From the NCBI GenBank assembly GCA_010027105.1, contig RGVT01000136.1, forward strand, positions 1 through 7,111: a DNA stretch of 7,111 bases. Direction: 5' to 3'. The notes beneath the pieces are model-generated. The model made no database searches. It saw nothing but the letters and a program-made list of their open reading frames with translations, and was not told the DNA's origin. The DNA is from Planctomycetia bacterium. GTDB taxonomy: Bacteria; Planctomycetota; Planctomycetia; Pirellulales; UBA1268. This document shows positions 5,300 to 7,111 of the stretch, piece after piece (the stretch's first letter is position 1; each line of letters starts with the position of its first letter). Made by a program: the position numbers and the translations under genes.

Positions 5300-7111
5300 A
5301 TGAACCTCGCCTCGCAAGCCAGTTCGCCGCTCTCGTCTGCATGCCGCGTTGGTGCGATTCTCCTCATCGGCGCCCTGCTGGCATGCGGACCGCTTGCATC
5401 GGCGGCCGACATGGTGTGGGTGGGGGGCGACTCGTTCAACTCCAGCAACTTCACCAACTCGGGCAACTGGCAGAACAACACGCAGCCCTCGTGGGGAACG
5501 GGCAACAGTCTCAAGTTCAGCCAGAACCTGAACTCGAACGTGACCGGGCTGAACTACAACTACGGTGATTGGCGGGACGCCAACGACATCTACTGGGACA
5601 CGACGTTCACCGTCTCCCGCACGCTGCAACAGACTGGCGGTGGTGGCATCCGTTTCACGACGCGGATCGAGAACAACAGTTCGTATGCCCAGACCGCGGC
5701 CATGAATCTGTCGGGCGGGCAGAACGGCGCCTCGGATATCCAACTCAATCCCGTCAAGGGAAGCCTGATCCTCAGCGGCACGATCTATAACGACAACAGC
5801 CTCGATTACACGGTCTACGGAAGCGACACGGCCACCGTCACGACTCTCACGCTGAACACGGAACTCGGCCCGAACGCTCCCAACAAGCCCAATGTCGATT
5901 TCACCGTCGCGGGCGGCCGCAACTCGAATGTACAGGTGAACGCCAGCCAGTCGTGGGCCGGCACCACGACCGTGAACTCGGGTGCGTTCACGACGGCCAA
6001 CGGTGTCACGCTCGCCTCGTCGGCGATCGTCGTCGCGGGCGGCACGGTCGCCACGACCTCGGCCAACACGTTTGCCGACACGGCCACGCTGACGGTGAAT
6101 AGCGGCAGGCTCTCGATTGGCGGCAGCGACACCGTGGCCTCGCTCGCCGGCACCGGCGGCACGGTCGATCTGGCCGCCGGCACCACGCTCACGGCCGGCG
6201 ACGCCGGCGCGACGTCCTACGCCGGCTCGATCACCGGCAGCGGCGGCTTCACGAAGGTCGGCAGCGGCGCGCTGACGCTCTCGGGCAACAACTCGTACGG
6301 CGGCGGCGCGTTGGTCAGCCAGGGGGTCCACCTCCTTCGGAAACGGATCCGTCGTCCTGGGCGACGGCAACACCGGCACCAGCAGCATCGTCCTGATGGC
6401 GAACAGCTCCGGGAACACAACCATCGCCAACGCCATCACCGTGGCCAATCTTGGGACCGGGCTTGTCAGCATCGGCGGGACCAACACCGGATCGAGCAGT
6501 GCCAACGCTTGGACCGGGACACTGACGCTCAACAGGAATGTCCAGGTGTTTGGCGATACAACCCCCGGCTCGAGTGGTCGCACCTCCTTCCTCGGCCAGA
6601 TCACCGGCTCCGGAGGCATCACCGTCACTCAGGGGCGTGTGACGCTCCAGAACGGCACCAACAACTTCACCGGCCCCGTGGTTGTCAACAGCGGCGCGAC
6701 GCTTCAGTTGGATGTCAACAATGGCCTCAATGAAGTCATTCCCAACTCGGCTGCGGTGACGGTCAACGGTGCGCTGAATTTTGCGTCCGGCGGCGGCACG
6801 GAAACGATCGGATCCCTCGCCGGATCAGGCACAGTCTCCTCGGTCGTTTCGGGCAACTACAGCCTGGTCGTCGGGGGCAGCACCAACACCACCTTCAGCG
6901 GCGTGATCACCAGCGGATCGGGAGTCATCGGCCTGACCAAGAGCGGCGCCGGCACGCTCCTGCTCACCGGGTCGAACGGGTTCACGGGCGGGTCGTCGCT
7001 CAATGGGGGCACGCTGGGCGTCGGCTCGGCCAATGCCCTCGGCTCCTCGGGCACGATCTCGTTCGGTGGCGGCACGCTGCAATATTCGGCGAGCAACACG
7101 ACCGACTACTC
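5300..7111 (+). CDS. Secreted autotransporter-type beta-strand repeat protein, frameshifted, 3' end outside window
   Basis: This is a large exported repeat protein of the autotransporter-associated beta-strand (PATR-like) type, predicted to fold as a beta-helix at the cell surface or outside the cell. ATG 5300 is chosen because it gives a signal peptide: polar start, Arg17, hydrophobic core VGAILLIGALLACGPLA, and a likely cleavage after ASA or ASAA (35-37). An in-frame ATG at 5207 would add 31 residues before the signal and is less likely. The mature part is rich in Asn, Thr, Ser and Gly. It opens with a Trp/Asn-rich domain (VWVGGDSFNSSNF, then SGNWQNN) and continues into repeats. After residue 342 (base 6325) the frame changes: reading on from 6327 gives STSFGNGSVVLGDGNTG and stays open for about 260 codons to the window edge, while the original frame turns Arg/His-rich and stops at 6731-6733. 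LLAC (26-29) could be an imperfect lipobox. No passenger enzyme motif or C-terminal anchor is visible. Confidence 0.85.
6236..7025 (+). repeat. Three autotransporter-associated beta-strand repeat units
   Basis: At the protein level three copies of the pattern G-x-G-G-[hydrophobic]-T-K-x-G-x-G-x-L-x-L-x-G-x-N-x-[aromatic]-x-G are visible. Unit 1 (6236-6325) has GSGGFTKVGSGALTLSGNNS and runs into the frameshift. Unit 2 (6606-6713) is divergent: GSGGITVTQGRVTLQNG then NNFTGPVVVNSGATLQL. Unit 3 (6912-7025) has GSGVIGLTKSGAGTLLLTG then NGFTGGSSLNGGTLGVG. Units 2 and 3 are in the shifted frame, which supports both frames belonging to one original gene. Confidence 0.8.
6322..6326 (+). other. Run of five Gs at the frameshift point
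   Basis: The upstream frame reads CAG GGG GTC at 6320-6328, and the downstream coding frame reads GGG TCC ACC from 6324. One G fewer would join SQG to STSFGNGSVVLG without a break. The run therefore marks a single-base insertion, either a sequencing or assembly error, a real mutation, or a site of slippage. Confidence 0.8.

Noticed and set aside
5273..6628. A 451-codon minus-strand frame opposite the secreted protein
   Set aside because: It is a low-complexity Arg/Ala/Val-rich shadow of a repeat gene with a clear signal peptide on the plus strand.
6327..6733. The Arg/His-rich continuation of the first frame as the genuine C-terminus
   Set aside because: Its composition changes abruptly from Thr/Ser/Gly-rich to Arg/His/Gln-rich, while the next frame keeps the composition and the beta-strand repeats.

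Overview
The window looks like chromosomal DNA from a high-GC planctomycete. I infer this from three things. The gap at 2548-2855 carries short palindromic repeats of the GACAGGCTTCAGCCTGTC kind, which I recall as common in that phylum. The Obg GTPase has an unusual SKSE sequence where NKxD is expected. The last gene is a large secreted protein with autotransporter-type beta-strand repeats, a family abundant in Planctomycetes and Verrucomicrobia. None of these was checked against a database, so the assignment is moderately confident. All real genes are on the + strand.

Layout: (a) 2-367, the 3' end of an unrecognised gene. (b) 407-2547, a compact cluster of rpmA (ribosomal protein L27), obg (ribosome-assembly GTPase) and coaX (type III pantothenate kinase, first step of CoA synthesis); obg and coaX overlap by 4 bases. 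(c) 2548-2855, a gene-free gap with two tandem copies of a palindromic repeat, a second inverted-repeat element and a possible promoter. (d) 2856-5085, rsfS (ribosomal silencing factor) overlapping argS (arginyl-tRNA synthetase) by 8 bases, then a hairpin directly after the argS stop. (e) 5086-5299, an intergenic region with a 21-bp-phased direct repeat and a perfect palindrome. (f) 5300 to the window end, a secreted repeat protein whose frame is broken by one extra base in a run of five Gs near 6324; the repeat protein continues in the new frame to the edge.

The first five complete genes form a translation and ribosome-maturation neighbourhood. L27 sits at the peptidyl-transferase centre, Obg and RsfS act on the large subunit, and ArgRS charges tRNA. 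The classical bacterial order is rplU-rpmA-obg-nadD-rsfS. Here rplU is not immediately upstream, and coaX plus a repeat-filled gap lie where nadD is often found. The autotransporter-like gene is unrelated in function, lower in GC and rich in Asn, Thr, Ser and Gly, so it marks a change of region.

I see no tRNA, rRNA, CRISPR array, transposase or convincing new multi-gene system. The points most worth a second look are the frameshift, the altered Obg G4 motif, the repeat gap and the phased direct repeats at 5122-5155.
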